A DNA stretch of 64,000 nucleotides, from NCBI RefSeq assembly GCF_040359615.1, contig NZ_CP132942.1, forward strand, positions 2,046,001 to 2,110,000, in the 5' to 3' direction. The notes below the pieces were generated by a model. The model ran no database searches, had not been told where the DNA came from, and worked only from the letters and a program-made list of their open reading frames with translations. Below, piece after piece: positions 34,199-43,634 of this stretch. The first letter of the stretch is position 1; each line of letters opens with the position of its first letter. Origin of the DNA: Tunturibacter psychrotolerans. Lineage in GTDB: Bacteria; Acidobacteriota; Terriglobia; Terriglobales; Acidobacteriaceae. A program made the translations under genes and the position numbers.

Positions 34199-35288
34199 TT
34201 GCTCGTATCCGACTTCCATTTCGACCTCCCCGAAGAGCTGATAGCCCAGTCCCCACCGGAGATTCGCGGCTCCAGCCGCATGCTCCTCTTCGACCGAGCT
34301 ACCGGCCGCTACCAGGACAAGTTTTTTCGTAATCTCCCCGAAATTCTCCAACCCGGCGACCTGCTTATCCTCAACGATAGCCGTGTTTTACCCGCCCGCC
34401 TCTACGCGACGCGCGCGCAGCCAACAAACTCAACAAAACTCCCCCGACCCTTCAGGCCGCATCGAAGTCCTGTTGACCCAACAACTTGCCGATAGGGAGT
34501 GGACCGCGCTTGTTCGCCCCAGCAGAAAAATCCAACCCGGCGAACGCCTCCTTTTTCATGCCGCTGATGAGGTCGAACCCGTGCTGGAAGCCGAAGTCCT
34601 CTCGGCTTCCGAGTTCGGCGAACGCACCCTCCGCTTCTCCCCAGCGCCAGACTTCCTCGCCGTCCTCAACAAGATAGGCCACATGCCTCTACCGCCCTAT
34701 ATCCATCGCGAGGATAGGGCCGATCGCGAACGTTACCAGACGGTGTACTCTCGACAATCCGGAAGCGCCGCTGCTCCGACTGCGGGCCTGCACTTTACGC
34801 CGGCAATCATCGCCGAACTCAAAGAAAATGGCATACAGATTGAGACCATTACCCTGCATGTTGGTCTCGGCACCTTCCAGCCGGTCCGCGCAAAAAAGGT
34901 CGAAGACATCCGCCTCCACTCCGAGCACTACACACTTCCTGCTGCTACGGCTAAAGCCATCAACACAGCCCTCAGAGAGGGCCGACGAATCATTGCAGCT
35001 GGAACCACAACGACTCGTACACTTGAACATTGCGCCCTGACATCCGCAGGGAATGTTCTCACGCCTCACTCTGGCCAGACCAGCATCTTCATCAGCCCCG
35101 GTCACGAGTTCAAGATCGTGGGAGGTCTCCTCACAAACTTCCATCTCCCAGAATCGACGTTGCTTATGCTGGTAAGCGCTTTTGCAGGAAGCCAGATCGG
35201 AAAAGAACTGATAAGGGCAGCGTATGTACACGCCATCCAGGAAAAGTACCGATTCTTCAGCTATGGTGACTGCATGCTGCTTCTCTAA
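34199..35288 (+). pseudogene. queA: QueA, S-adenosylmethionine:tRNA ribosyltransferase-isomerase (frameshifted)
   Basis: QueA adds the cyclopentene ring precursor (from SAM ribose) to preQ1 at tRNA position 34, the penultimate queuosine step. TTG 34199 gives the family start [26 protein letters not shown] follows at about residue 60. The frame then must shift near 34440, in a CCCCC run, after which [27 protein letters not shown] and T-T-T-R-T-L-E continue to the normal end. Joined length is about 363 aa, normal for QueA. A homopolymer sequencing error is a real possibility, in which case the gene is functional. Confidence 0.9.
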
Positions 35289-35361
35289 ACCGCGATTCGA
35301 CCGTCACTACTCTCGCAGGCGAATCCTTATTGAGCCCGTACGCGCTACCATCTAACGAGTC

Positions 35362-38205
35362 ATGTCGAACATATTAAATCAAGCAAATCCAACCGCATCG
35401 TCGGCCAAGCCTCCTATCTACCTGCTTGACAGCATGGCCTTTATCTTCCGTGCATATCACGCAATGCAGCGTCAGCGCCCGATGTCAACGCGGACGGGGA
35501 TACCTACTGCGGCGACCTATGTCTTTGTGAATATGATCAACAAGCTACGTAAAGACTTTTCTCCGCATTATCTTGCGGCCATCTACGACTTGTCTGGGCC
35601 CGTTTTTCGAGACGAACGCGCGCGCGAGATGAAGGCGGTTAAGAAGTTCAATATCAAGACCCAGCAGTTCGAGGAAATCGACTATCTCGGTTACAAGGCC
35701 AATCGAACAGAAATGCCCGCCGATCTTACCCAACAGCTTCCTTTCATCCGCCGAGCCCTTGAGGCTTTTCGCATCCCGATCCTTAGTTACGAGGGATTCG
35801 AGGCCGACGACGTTATAGGGACGCTTTCCTGTAAGCTCTCTGCTCTGGGCCACAAAGTCTACGTCGTTTCTTCTGACAAGGATATGATGCAGCTCGTTAC
35901 CAACGACGTGTTCATTCTCAATCCAACCAAAGACAATCTCATTCTTGATCCTCCCGGCGTTGAAGCTGCGCTTGGTGTCCCGCCGGAGCGTGTGATTGAC
36001 GTGATGGCGCTCCGCGGCGATTCGATCGACAACATTCCCGGTGCCCCAGGCATCGGCGATAAAGGTTCCGTCGAGCTCATCCAACAGTTTGGTAACGTCG
36101 AGGCCGCGCTCGATCGCGCCGATGAGGTAAAGCGCAAAACGTATCGTGAATCGTTACAAAACAATCGCGACAATATTCTTCTGTCAAAAGAACTCGTTAC
36201 GATCCATACGAGCGTGCCTATCGATTACGACTTGGACGATATGCTCACCCAGCCTCCCGATAATGCAGCATGTCGTGAACTCTTCTCGGAGCTTGAATTC
36301 ACAACTTTGCTAAAGGAACTGGCGCCATCTAACGTAAGCGCCCCCATCTCGTACAATTTGTCACCGACATCAGAACAAATAAGTGAATTGCTGGACGACG
36401 CCAGATCGGTAGATGTTTCGGGAAACATCAAAGGGTTGACTCTAGCCGTCTTTGAAGATGCCCGAGCTCTTGCAGAAGAAGTCTCCACGGACGTGTCTGT
36501 GGAAGAAGAGGCAGAACCCGAACCGCCGCCGTCCAAGTCTATGTCTCTCTTCGGAACCCAGGAGTCGGAGCCGCAGAACCAGCGCATGTCGAACGTTTCG
36601 ACCACTCTACAAATTGGTCTCACGACGTCGGCTAACTCCGCGATGGTCGTATCGCTCCGCGCGCTCGGCCTAAAAGAGGCGCTTGAAGACCCAACCCTCC
36701 CAAAGCATGTCCATGATCTCAAAGCCGTGCTCCGTGCACTTGAAGCTCATCAAACCGTCTTGGCCGGTATCCGCGATGATGTGATGTTATATAGCTATCT
36801 CATCAACCCGACACATGGTTCTCACATTCTTCCTGATGTCACGGCCCGCTTTACTGACCGTGCCCTATCCCACCCCTCAAAGATGCCAAGTGACGCGGAG
36901 ATTGCTAATCTCTTGCCCGAAGCTGCGAACGCTGTACATCGCCTCTCCGATGTTCTTCGGAGTCAGATCGAATCAGCTCACCTTACACGTATCTACGAGA
37001 CCATGGATCTCCCGCTGGTACCTGTTTTACTGCGTATGGAGCAGGCTGGTGTTCGGATCGATTCTGCTGTTCTCGGCGAGATGTCGACTCGACTCGCTGT
37101 GGATATAGATAATCTGGCCGAACGTATTTATAGGGATTCTGGCCATCGTTTCAATATCAACTCGCCTAAGCAACTCGGCGATGTCCTCTTCAACAAGATG
37201 CTTCTTCCAAAACCGATGAAGTATGGCAAGGGCAAAGTTGTTTCTACTGCTCAAGATGTGCTTGAGGAGCTCGCAGAACATCATGCGGTTCCTGCGCTCG
37301 TACTCGAATATCGCCAACTAGCGAAGCTGAAATCAACCTATATCGATTCTTTGCCGCAGCTCACCGATGGCGTGGGGCGTATTCATACTACCTTCAACCA
37401 AGTAGGCACAGCGACTGGCCGCCTCTCCAGTACCAACCCAAACCTGCAGAATATTCCCATCCGCACTGCTCTCGGCCGGGAGATTCGCGCCGCATTTATC
37501 CCAGCGCAAGGCAATGTGTTGATGTCCGCGGACTACTCGCAGATAGAGTTGCGTTTGATGGCACACTTCTCACAGGACCCTTTGCTGCTCGATGCCTACC
37601 GGACAGGCAAAGACATTCACGCGCTGACCGCTAGTGAGGTCTTCGGTGTTGACATGGCCACAATGGATAAAGAGACTCGCGCTCGTGCTAAGGCAGTTAA
37701 CTTCGGCATCGTATACGGCATTAGTCCATTCGGCCTCGCTGCACAACTTAACATCGACCAGAAGACCGCGAAGACTTACATCGAGACCTATTTCGACCGC
37801 TACAAGGGCGTTCAGCGCTTCATCAAGGAGACGCTCGAAAGTGTGCGTCTAGATCAATCAGTGAAGACGTATTTCGGCCGCATTCGACCAATTCCGGATA
37901 TTCAATCTCGCAATCCCAACATGCGCGGCTTTGCGGAGCGGACTGCGATCAATACGCCGCTACAAGGTACCGCCGCCGACCTCATTAAACTGGCAATGCT
38001 CAGAATCGACCAGCTCATCCGTGACCGCAAACTCAGATCGCAGATGACTCTGCAGGTCCACGACGAGCTACTCTTCGATGTTGTTCCTGAAGAAGTTGAA
38101 GAACTGCAGCTGCTTGTTAAACAAGAGATGGAACACGTCGCTGAGTTCTCAATCCCAATCGTGGCTGAGGTAGGCGTCGGCAGGAACTGGCGCGACATGA
38201 AATAG
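35362..38205 (+). CDS. polA: DNA polymerase I
   Basis: 947 aa. Order: 5'-3' exonuclease/flap domain (about 15-310; Y-L-L-D-S-M-A-F-I-F-R, Y-E-G-F-E-A-D-D, S-S-D-K-D), a middle domain (330-600), and the polymerase with D-Y-S-Q-I-E-L-R near 723, R-A-K-A-V-N-F-G-I-V-Y-G in the fingers and Q-V-H-D-E-L-L near 898. The proofreading domain lacks the usual D-x-E metal residues (the matching place reads V-S-G-N-I-K-G-L), and there is an acidic linker with E-E-E-A-E-P-E-P-P-P, so 3'-5' proofreading is probably lost, as in Taq-like enzymes. Repairs gaps and removes RNA primers. Confidence 0.97.
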   Translation: MSNILNQANPTASSAKPPIYLLDSMAFIFRAYHAMQRQRPMSTRTGIPTAATYVFVNMINKLRKDFSPHYLAAIYDLSGPVFRDERAREMKAVKKFNIKTQQFEEIDYLGYKANRTEMPADLTQQLPFIRRALEAFRIPILSYEGFEADDVIGTLSCKLSALGHKVYVVSSDKDMMQLVTNDVFILNPTKDNLILDPPGVEAALGVPPERVIDVMALRGDSIDNIPGAPGIGDKGSVELIQQFGNVEAALDRADEVKRKTYRESLQNNRDNILLSKELVTIHTSVPIDYDLDDMLTQPPDNAACRELFSELEFTTLLKELAPSNVSAPISYNLSPTSEQISELLDDARSVDVSGNIKGLTLAVFEDARALAEEVSTDVSVEEEAEPEPPPSKSMSLFGTQESEPQNQRMSNVSTTLQIGLTTSANSAMVVSLRALGLKEALEDPTLPKHVHDLKAVLRALEAHQTVLAGIRDDVMLYSYLINPTHGSHILPDVTARFTDRALSHPSKMPSDAEIANLLPEAANAVHRLSDVLRSQIESAHLTRIYETMDLPLVPVLLRMEQAGVRIDSAVLGEMSTRLAVDIDNLAERIYRDSGHRFNINSPKQLGDVLFNKMLLPKPMKYGKGKVVSTAQDVLEELAEHHAVPALVLEYRQLAKLKSTYIDSLPQLTDGVGRIHTTFNQVGTATGRLSSTNPNLQNIPIRTALGREIRAAFIPAQGNVLMSADYSQIELRLMAHFSQDPLLLDAYRTGKDIHALTASEVFGVDMATMDKETRARAKAVNFGIVYGISPFGLAAQLNIDQKTAKTYIETYFDRYKGVQRFIKETLESVRLDQSVKTYFGRIRPIPDIQSRNPNMRGFAERTAINTPLQGTAADLIKLAMLRIDQLIRDRKLRSQMTLQVHDELLFDVVPEEVEELQLLVKQEMEHVAEFSIPIVAEVGVGRNWRDMK

Positions 38206-38380
38206 TGCCTCTTCGCTTTTCAACATGTCGGTGAGAACTTCTACCGCATTGGGCAATTGTCCGACCATACTTTCTTGCACCTTCTGCCCATTAATTGTGG
38301 ATCCAGTAATCGACGGCACGTGGAAAGATGTCAGGGCGAGTTTTCCTAGGCTGTTGGCGGTAGGATTGCTAAACAAGTAT

Positions 38381-40717
38381 ATGACTGACGCACGTACTCT
38401 CCCTCCCCCAGTTTTGCTGCACATCGCCCAAATTCTCAACCTTCCAATGCAAGGCACGATCGCAGTGATTTCGCTGCTGGATGAAGGTGGAACCGTCCCG
38501 TTCATCGCTCGATATCGCAAGGAGGCTACCGGGAATCTCGATGAGGTGCAGATTCGCGATATCGAGGAAAAGGTCGCTTACTTTCGCGATCTCGAGGCGC
38601 GGCGAGCGACAATTGTCGCTTCGATTGCGGAGCAGGGCAAGTTGACGGACGATTTGAAGGCGAGAATTGAAGCGACTTTGGATAAGAGTGAGCTGGAAGA
38701 TCTGTATCTGCCATATCGGCCGAAGCGAAGGACGAAGGCGACAATTGCGCGGGAGAAGGGACTGGAGCCACTCGCGCTGTATCTGTGGGAGCAGAGAATC
38801 TCGGATGAACCGCTGAGCGCGATGGTCCTGAGATTTGTCGATGGTGAGAAGGGCGTTGCCTCTGTTGAGGAGGCACTCGAGGGCGCAAGGCACATTGTGG
38901 CGGAGATTATCAGCGAGAGTGCCGACTTGCGAAAAGCGGCGCGTGCGCTGATGTTTGATGAAGGTGTGGTGGTGAGCCGCAGAGCGATGGATGCGGTGGA
39001 TGAGCAGGAAAAGTTCAAGATGTACTACGAGTATCGCGAGCCGGTGAAGACGATTCCGTCGCATCGAATGTTGGCGATTCGTCGGGGTGAGAGTGAGAAT
39101 GTACTTTATTTTTTGATCGAGTTGGAGGCTGCACGGGCAGTGAGTGTGCTGCGGCGCGGGGTTTTGCGGGAGCAGGGGGATTGGACGCCGCAGTTGGAGT
39201 TGGCGATTGAGGATTGCTGGTCACGGCTCTTGAACTCATCCATTCAGGGGGAGCTGCGGTTGGAGCTGAAGAAGCGCTCGGATCTCGATGCGATCCAGGT
39301 GTTCCGGGACAATCTGCACCATCTGCTGCTGGCTCCTCCGGCGGGGCCGATCTCGGTGCTGGGGATTGATCCGGGGCAGAGGACCGGGTGCAAGGTTGCG
39401 GTGGTGGATGAGACAGGGAAGTTCCTGGCCAATGATGTGCTGTATCTGCATACGTCGAAGGGCGCTGCGGAGGCGGCGGCGAAGACGCTTGAGGCTCTTG
39501 TGGTGAAGCATCAGGTTCGGGCGATTGCTATTGGGAATGGAACGGCTTCGCGGGAGACGGATGCGTTTGTGCGTGAGTTCCTGCGTGAGCGCGGGTTGGA
39601 GAACATCTTCTCGGTGACGGTGAGCGAGTCGGGAGCGAGTATCTATTCGGCTTCGGATGTGGCAAGGCAGGAGTTTCCGGATCTGGATCTTACGGTGCGT
39701 GGAGCGATCTCGATCGCGCGGCGATTGCAGGATCCGTTGTCGGAGTTGGTGAAGGTCGATCCGAAGTCGATTGGTGTTGGTCAGTATCAGCATGATGTGG
39801 ATCAGAGACAGTTGCAGCAGTCGCTCGAGACGGTGATTGAGAGCTGCGTGAATCGTGTTGGAGTTGACCTGAATACTTCGTCGTGGACTTTGCTGCGGTA
39901 TGTTTCGGGTGTGACGGAAAGAACCGCGTTGAACATCGTGAGTTATCGGAATGAGCATGGACGGTTTCGCTCGCGGACTCAATTGATGAAGGTTCCTGGG
40001 ATTGGCGCGAAGACGTTTGAGCAGGCTGCGGGATTTCTGCGGATTCGGGATGGTGAGAATCCACTGGATATGACTGCGGTTCATCCTGAATCGTACGCGG
40101 TTGTGGAGCAGATTGCGGCTTCGCTGAAGGCTCCGGTTGAGGAGTTGATCAAGAGTCCGCAGCTGCTGGAGAAGGTGGATAAGAGCGCAGTTTCGGCAGG
40201 AAGTTTTACGCTGAATGACATTCTGGAGGAGTTGAAAAAGCCGGGGCGGGATCCGCGGGATAAATTTGTTGCACCGAGCTTCAACGAAAGTGTCCGCGAG
40301 TTGTCGGATGTGATGCCGGACATGGTGCTTGAAGGTGTGGTGACGAACGTGACGAAGTTTGGTGCGTTCGTCGATATAGGGGTGCACCAGGATGGGCTGG
40401 TGCATATCAGTGAGCTGTCGGTGAAGTTCATCAAGGATCCGTCTGAGGCGGTGAAGGCGGGGCAGATCGTGAAGGTGAAGGTGCTGTCTGCCGATGCGAA
40501 GACGAAGCGTATTGCGTTGTCGATCAAGGCGCTGCATGAGGCGGGGCCTCGAGGGCCGCGGCAAACACCAAATTTGCAGGCTGCGGCGAAGGGGCAAGGC
40601 GGGCCGATGTTGAAGACGCAGGTCCGCGTGAAGACTATTGCGCCCGAACCGGTGAAGGCTCCGGTTTCTATGGATGACAAGTTGGCGATGCTGTCCTCTA
40701 AGTGGAAGGGGCGTTAG
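38381..40717 (+). CDS. tex: Tex-family RNA-binding transcription protein
   Basis: 778 aa. ATG 38381 is preferred over a longer frame from 38225, because M-T-D-A-R begins close to the family's usual start. Order: Tex N-terminal helical domain, YqgF-like RNase H domain near 320-420 (V-L-G-I-D-P-G-Q-R-T-G-C-K), helix-hairpin-helix region near 490-560 (V-P-G-I-G-A-K-T-F), and a C-terminal S1 domain (about 645-717; G-V-V-T-N-V-T-K-F-G-A-F-V-D-I-G). It binds RNA and nucleic acids and affects transcription. Codon third bases change from mixed to strongly G-ended along this gene. Confidence 0.95.
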   Translation: MTDARTLPPPVLLHIAQILNLPMQGTIAVISLLDEGGTVPFIARYRKEATGNLDEVQIRDIEEKVAYFRDLEARRATIVASIAEQGKLTDDLKARIEATLDKSELEDLYLPYRPKRRTKATIAREKGLEPLALYLWEQRISDEPLSAMVLRFVDGEKGVASVEEALEGARHIVAEIISESADLRKAARALMFDEGVVVSRRAMDAVDEQEKFKMYYEYREPVKTIPSHRMLAIRRGESENVLYFLIELEAARAVSVLRRGVLREQGDWTPQLELAIEDCWSRLLNSSIQGELRLELKKRSDLDAIQVFRDNLHHLLLAPPAGPISVLGIDPGQRTGCKVAVVDETGKFLANDVLYLHTSKGAAEAAAKTLEALVVKHQVRAIAIGNGTASRETDAFVREFLRERGLENIFSVTVSESGASIYSASDVARQEFPDLDLTVRGAISIARRLQDPLSELVKVDPKSIGVGQYQHDVDQRQLQQSLETVIESCVNRVGVDLNTSSWTLLRYVSGVTERTALNIVSYRNEHGRFRSRTQLMKVPGIGAKTFEQAAGFLRIRDGENPLDMTAVHPESYAVVEQIAASLKAPVEELIKSPQLLEKVDKSAVSAGSFTLNDILEELKKPGRDPRDKFVAPSFNESVRELSDVMPDMVLEGVVTNVTKFGAFVDIGVHQDGLVHISELSVKFIKDPSEAVKAGQIVKVKVLSADAKTKRIALSIKALHEAGPRGPRQTPNLQAAAKGQGGPMLKTQVRVKTIAPEPVKAPVSMDDKLAMLSSKWKGR

Positions 40718-41193
40718 TTGCATTCGATTCCTTAGGGGGGTGCCCCCCCCGGGTGGTGTAGCTAAGTCCCTTAGGGTCAATTATTTGCAAATTTTGTTCT
40801 CTGCAAATTCGTCTTAATAAAAGGTTTATAGTCAAATTCGTCATTCCAAACGGCTTATGTTCGTTTGCGGTTACAAAAGGATGCCCCGCTGGTCGCGGGG
40901 CATTTTTTTGTTCCTTATTTCTAGTCTAGTGAATTAGGTGGAACTGATGCGCAACGCTAATTCTCTTGATTGGCGCGGGTTTTGGTGAGTTTGGGGCTTG
41001 ACACGTGTTTTTGCGGGCAAATTTGCAGATTAATAATCGGTTTCGCGAAAGGAAACAATAAAGGAAAAAGCAGATTCTCTTCGAGGACGACAGCAAGAAA
41101 GATTACGGCAAAAAAACAAAGGCAAATACAGTGATCCTTCCCCATTCGACTTCGCTCAGGGTCAGGATGACGACCCGAAAAGAGGCGGATCAC
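40718..41193. repeat. AT-rich intergenic region with short repeats
   Basis: 476 bp between tex and the permease gene. It starts with a G-run and C-run (GGGGGGTGCCCCCCC, about 40733-40747), then AT-rich sequence with repeated TTTGCAAATT / CTGCAAATTCGTC / AAATTCGTC and, later, GCAAATTTGCAG near 41020. A terminator lies at 40883-40911. Near 41142 the stretch CATTCGACTTCGCTCAGG matches a palindromic intergenic motif I recall from many bacterial genomes. Looks like a nest of REP-like elements; no gene seen. Confidence 0.5.
40883..40911 (+). terminator. intrinsic terminator downstream of tex
   Basis: ATGCCCCGC (40883-40891) and GCGGGGCAT (40897-40905) form a perfect 9-bp stem with a 5-nt loop, followed by a seven-T run. 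It is 165 bp after the tex stop, so it may end the tex mRNA or a small RNA from the preceding repeat region. Confidence 0.85.
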
Positions 41194-42255
41194 TTAGGCT
41201 GATAGCGTTTGATTGGTGCGGGCGTGCCAGATGTTGAGGAGGCTGGCGGCAATGCTGAAGATGACCGGGCCGAGGATGATGCCGAGGGGGCCGAAGACCG
41301 CGATGCCGCCGAGGATGGTGATGAGGATGATGGCGGTGTGGGAGCGAAGATGTCCGCCGATGAGGATGGGGTAGAGGATGTTGTCGATGGTGCTGACGAT
41401 GAGTCCGCCCCAGATGACGAGAAGAGCTGCTTTGCCCCAATGGCCGTTGAGGCCGAGGTAGGTGGCGATGGGTCCCCAGACGAGGAAGGCACCGAACGCG
41501 GGGATCATGGCGAAGGCGGTGAGGGTGGTGGCCCAGAGCAGGACGCCGGGGACGCCGAGCACCCAGAAGGCGAGACCGGCGAGAACTCCCTGTACAAGGG
41601 CGATGGCGAGGCGGCCGAGGAAGGTGGCGTAGATAGTGTCGTCGACGCGATTGAGGAGTTCCGCGGTCTCGTCTTCGCGGAGGGGGATGAGGGCGCGGAG
41701 GCCCTCGAGCGCGACCTGGCGGTCACGAAAGAGGAAGAAGAGAAGGAAGAGCATGACGACAAGTTCGGTGATGAAGTGGATGGAGTTGGCGAGGATCACT
41801 GCGGCTTTCCCGCCCACATAGGTGGCGGTGGAGCGGGCTGCGGTGTTGACGTCGATGGAGGCGGAGAAGGCTTCGATGCGGTTGGCGAGGGCGGGATGGT
41901 TGCCGATGTAGTCGGTGATTAGATTTTGCGCGTTGGGGTTGCGAAGAGAGACGATGGCTTTGAGGGCATGTTCACTCAGTTCCTGCATGAGAAAGAAGCC
42001 TGGGACGATGACGGCGAGGATGACGAGGAAGAGTGCGACGGTAGCACTGAGGGTGCGGTTGCGAATGCGGGCGGAGAGCCAGTTGTAGGGGACTTCGGTG
42101 ACGACGGCGAGGACGATGGCTCCAACGATGGCGGTGAAGAAGGGCTGGAGGATGAGGGCGCAGAGGATCAGGATGGCGATGGTGAGAAGGAAGAGGGTGA
42201 TCTGTCTCCAAGGCGGGGCTTCTCGGTTTTGTCTGTCTTCTCGGCCTTCTTGCAT
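41194..42255 (-). CDS. AI-2E family (PerM/DUF20) membrane protein
   Basis: 353 aa with about eight TM helices: two near the N-terminus (L-F-L-L-T-I-A-I-L-I-L-C-A-L), then A-I-V-G-A-I-V-L-A-V, and a set from I-H-F-I-T-E-L-V-V-M-L-F-L-L-F-F-L-F to the end with G-V-P-G-V-L-L-W and N-I-L-Y-P-I-L-I-G-G. These blocks mark the PerM/AI-2E transporter superfamily. Members move autoinducer-2 or act as antiporters; substrate here is not predictable. Minus-strand gene in a G-rich-top-strand region. Confidence 0.92.
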   Translation of the reverse strand: MQEGREDRQNREAPPWRQITLFLLTIAILILCALILQPFFTAIVGAIVLAVVTEVPYNWLSARIRNRTLSATVALFLVILAVIVPGFFLMQELSEHALKAIVSLRNPNAQNLITDYIGNHPALANRIEAFSASIDVNTAARSTATYVGGKAAVILANSIHFITELVVMLFLLFFLFRDRQVALEGLRALIPLREDETAELLNRVDDTIYATFLGRLAIALVQGVLAGLAFWVLGVPGVLLWATTLTAFAMIPAFGAFLVWGPIATYLGLNGHWGKAALLVIWGGLIVSTIDNILYPILIGGHLRSHTAIILITILGGIAVFGPLGIILGPVIFSIAASLLNIWHARTNQTLSA

Positions 42256-42368
42256 GTGGGGAGCGCTCTCCGATGGTCTTTGTTCGATGCGTGTCTGTTA
42301 TGGGTTGAGATTAGAATACGTGCTCGCTGGTTGATTTTGTTCTGTGAATGATGGAGGAGGTTTGGCCT

Positions 42369-42650
42369 ATGGTGCATCTAGAACCATGGCTTGCGGTGGG
42401 TGTGTTGGTGTCCACGGCGGCTACGGATGCGGTTTATGTGATGTTCAATGCGGCGGTGTCGTCGCAGAGACGGTTGCCGGCAGCTACCTGGAGTAGTGTC
42501 TGGTATCTGCTGTCGGCGTTTGCGGTGATCAGTTATACGAAGAACTGGGTTTATGTTTGCTTTGCTGCGGTGGGGTCGTGGATAGGGGCTTATGTATCGA
42601 TGACGGTGTTGCGGCGGGCTAAGGGGCCGCGGGGGCCGGAGGCTGTTTGA
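42369..42650 (+). CDS. small multi-TM protein (93 aa)
   Basis: ATG 42369 follows GGAGGAGG by 8 nt; an upstream ATG at 42348 lies before that ribosome site and is rejected. Three likely TM helices (W-L-A-V-G-V-L-V-S-T-A-A, W-Y-L-L-S-A-F-A-V-I-S-Y, V-C-F-A-A-V-G-S-W-I-G-A-Y-V) and a basic tail. Possibly related to YebN/DUF2179-type small membrane proteins, but I cannot name it. Confidence 0.6.
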   Translation: MVHLEPWLAVGVLVSTAATDAVYVMFNAAVSSQRRLPAATWSSVWYLLSAFAVISYTKNWVYVCFAAVGSWIGAYVSMTVLRRAKGPRGPEAV

Positions 42651-42701
42651 TTGTGTGGAATGGCGGATCGCTTGACGATTACAAGAGGAGGTACTAGCTG
42701 G

Positions 42702-43601
42702 TTAGCGTTTTTTGAGGGCTTCCAGTTCGTCGAGTGTGCGAGGCCAGTCTTTGCCCAGGAGGCGGGAGAGACTGCGGTCGGCGAGAACCTTGCCGTTGGT
42801 CTGGCATTGGGCGCAGTAGTTGGTCTCGTTGTCGGCGTAGCGGATGCGCTGGATGGGCTGGCCGCAGGTGGGGCAGGGTTGGCCGAAGCGACCGTGGACG
42901 GCCATGTCTTTGCGGAAGGCTGTGACTTTTTCAGGGAAGGCTTGGGCGGCTTCGGCGTTGAGGCGGTCGATCCAGAGTTGGAGGGTTTCGCGGGTGGCGG
43001 TGAAGAGGCGCTGCCATTGGGCGGGATCGAGCTTCGCGGTTTGTTGGATCGGTGACAGTTGGGCGGCGTGGAGGATCTCGTCGGAGTAGGCGTTGCCGAT
43101 GCCAGAGAGAATGCGCGGGTCGGTGAGGGCTCGCTTGAGAGTGCGGTTTTCGGCGGTGAGGGCAGTGCGGAAGGCTTCGAGATCAGTGGCGAAGACGTCG
43201 ATTCCTCCGGGGTCTGTTTCTTGTGCGGCCGCTTCGTTGGCGAAGAGATGGAGGGAGGCTCGGCGCTTGGAGCCTGCTTCGGTGAGGACGAGGGAGCCGT
43301 TGGGGAAGTCGAAAGCGGCGAGGTTGTTGCGGCCTCCGAGCTTTGCGCCAAGAGGGCGCCAGTGGAGACGACCTGCGATCATGAGGTGAAGGACGAGGTA
43401 GAGGCCGTTGTCGAACTCGAAGACGATGCGCTTGCCGATGCGATGGAGTGCGCGGATGGTGTGGCCTTCGGTCTCTTCGATGCGGGGCTGGACGGTGCGG
43501 AGAAGGAAGGGGCTGGCGATGCGGAGGTGGGTTAGCGGCTGTCCTACGACGCGTGGGGCAAGGGCCGAGAGGTAGGCGGTGATGTCGGGAAGTTCCGGCA
43601 T
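42702..43601 (-). CDS. mutM: Fpg/Nei-family DNA glycosylase
   Basis: 299 aa. Starts M-P-E-L-P-D, so Pro2 (nucleophile) and Glu3 are present. It has the beta-strand lysine in I-G-K-R-I-V-F-E-F, a helix-two-turn-helix (I-L-S-G-I-G-N-A-Y-S-D-E-I-L) and the C-terminal zinc finger C-P-T-C-G-Q-P-I and C-A-Q-C-Q (about residues 245-270). It removes oxidised bases such as 8-oxoguanine and cuts the backbone. The P-D instead of P-E-V after P-E-L marks a diverged subgroup; whether it prefers 8-oxoG or oxidised pyrimidines is unclear. Follows the sulfurtransferase gene by 33 nt. Confidence 0.9.
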   Translation of the reverse strand: MPELPDITAYLSALAPRVVGQPLTHLRIASPFLLRTVQPRIEETEGHTIRALHRIGKRIVFEFDNGLYLVLHLMIAGRLHWRPLGAKLGGRNNLAAFDFPNGSLVLTEAGSKRRASLHLFANEAAAQETDPGGIDVFATDLEAFRTALTAENRTLKRALTDPRILSGIGNAYSDEILHAAQLSPIQQTAKLDPAQWQRLFTATRETLQLWIDRLNAEAAQAFPEKVTAFRKDMAVHGRFGQPCPTCGQPIQRIRYADNETNYCAQCQTNGKVLADRSLSRLLGKDWPRTLDELEALKKR

Positions 43602-43634
43602 GTGTTTGCAGAGATGATAACGATTGCGGCGGGA

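Noticed and set aside
38225..38380. N-terminal extension of Tex, and an opposite-strand frame (to 38149) with coherent-looking sequence
   Set aside because: Tex homologues start near 38381 and the opposite frame has no start site or recognisable family. It might be a gene scrap but cannot be supported.
39236..40780. 514-codon minus frame opposite tex
   Set aside because: Arg/His/Leu-rich low-complexity translation, caused by G-ended codons of the real gene on the other strand.
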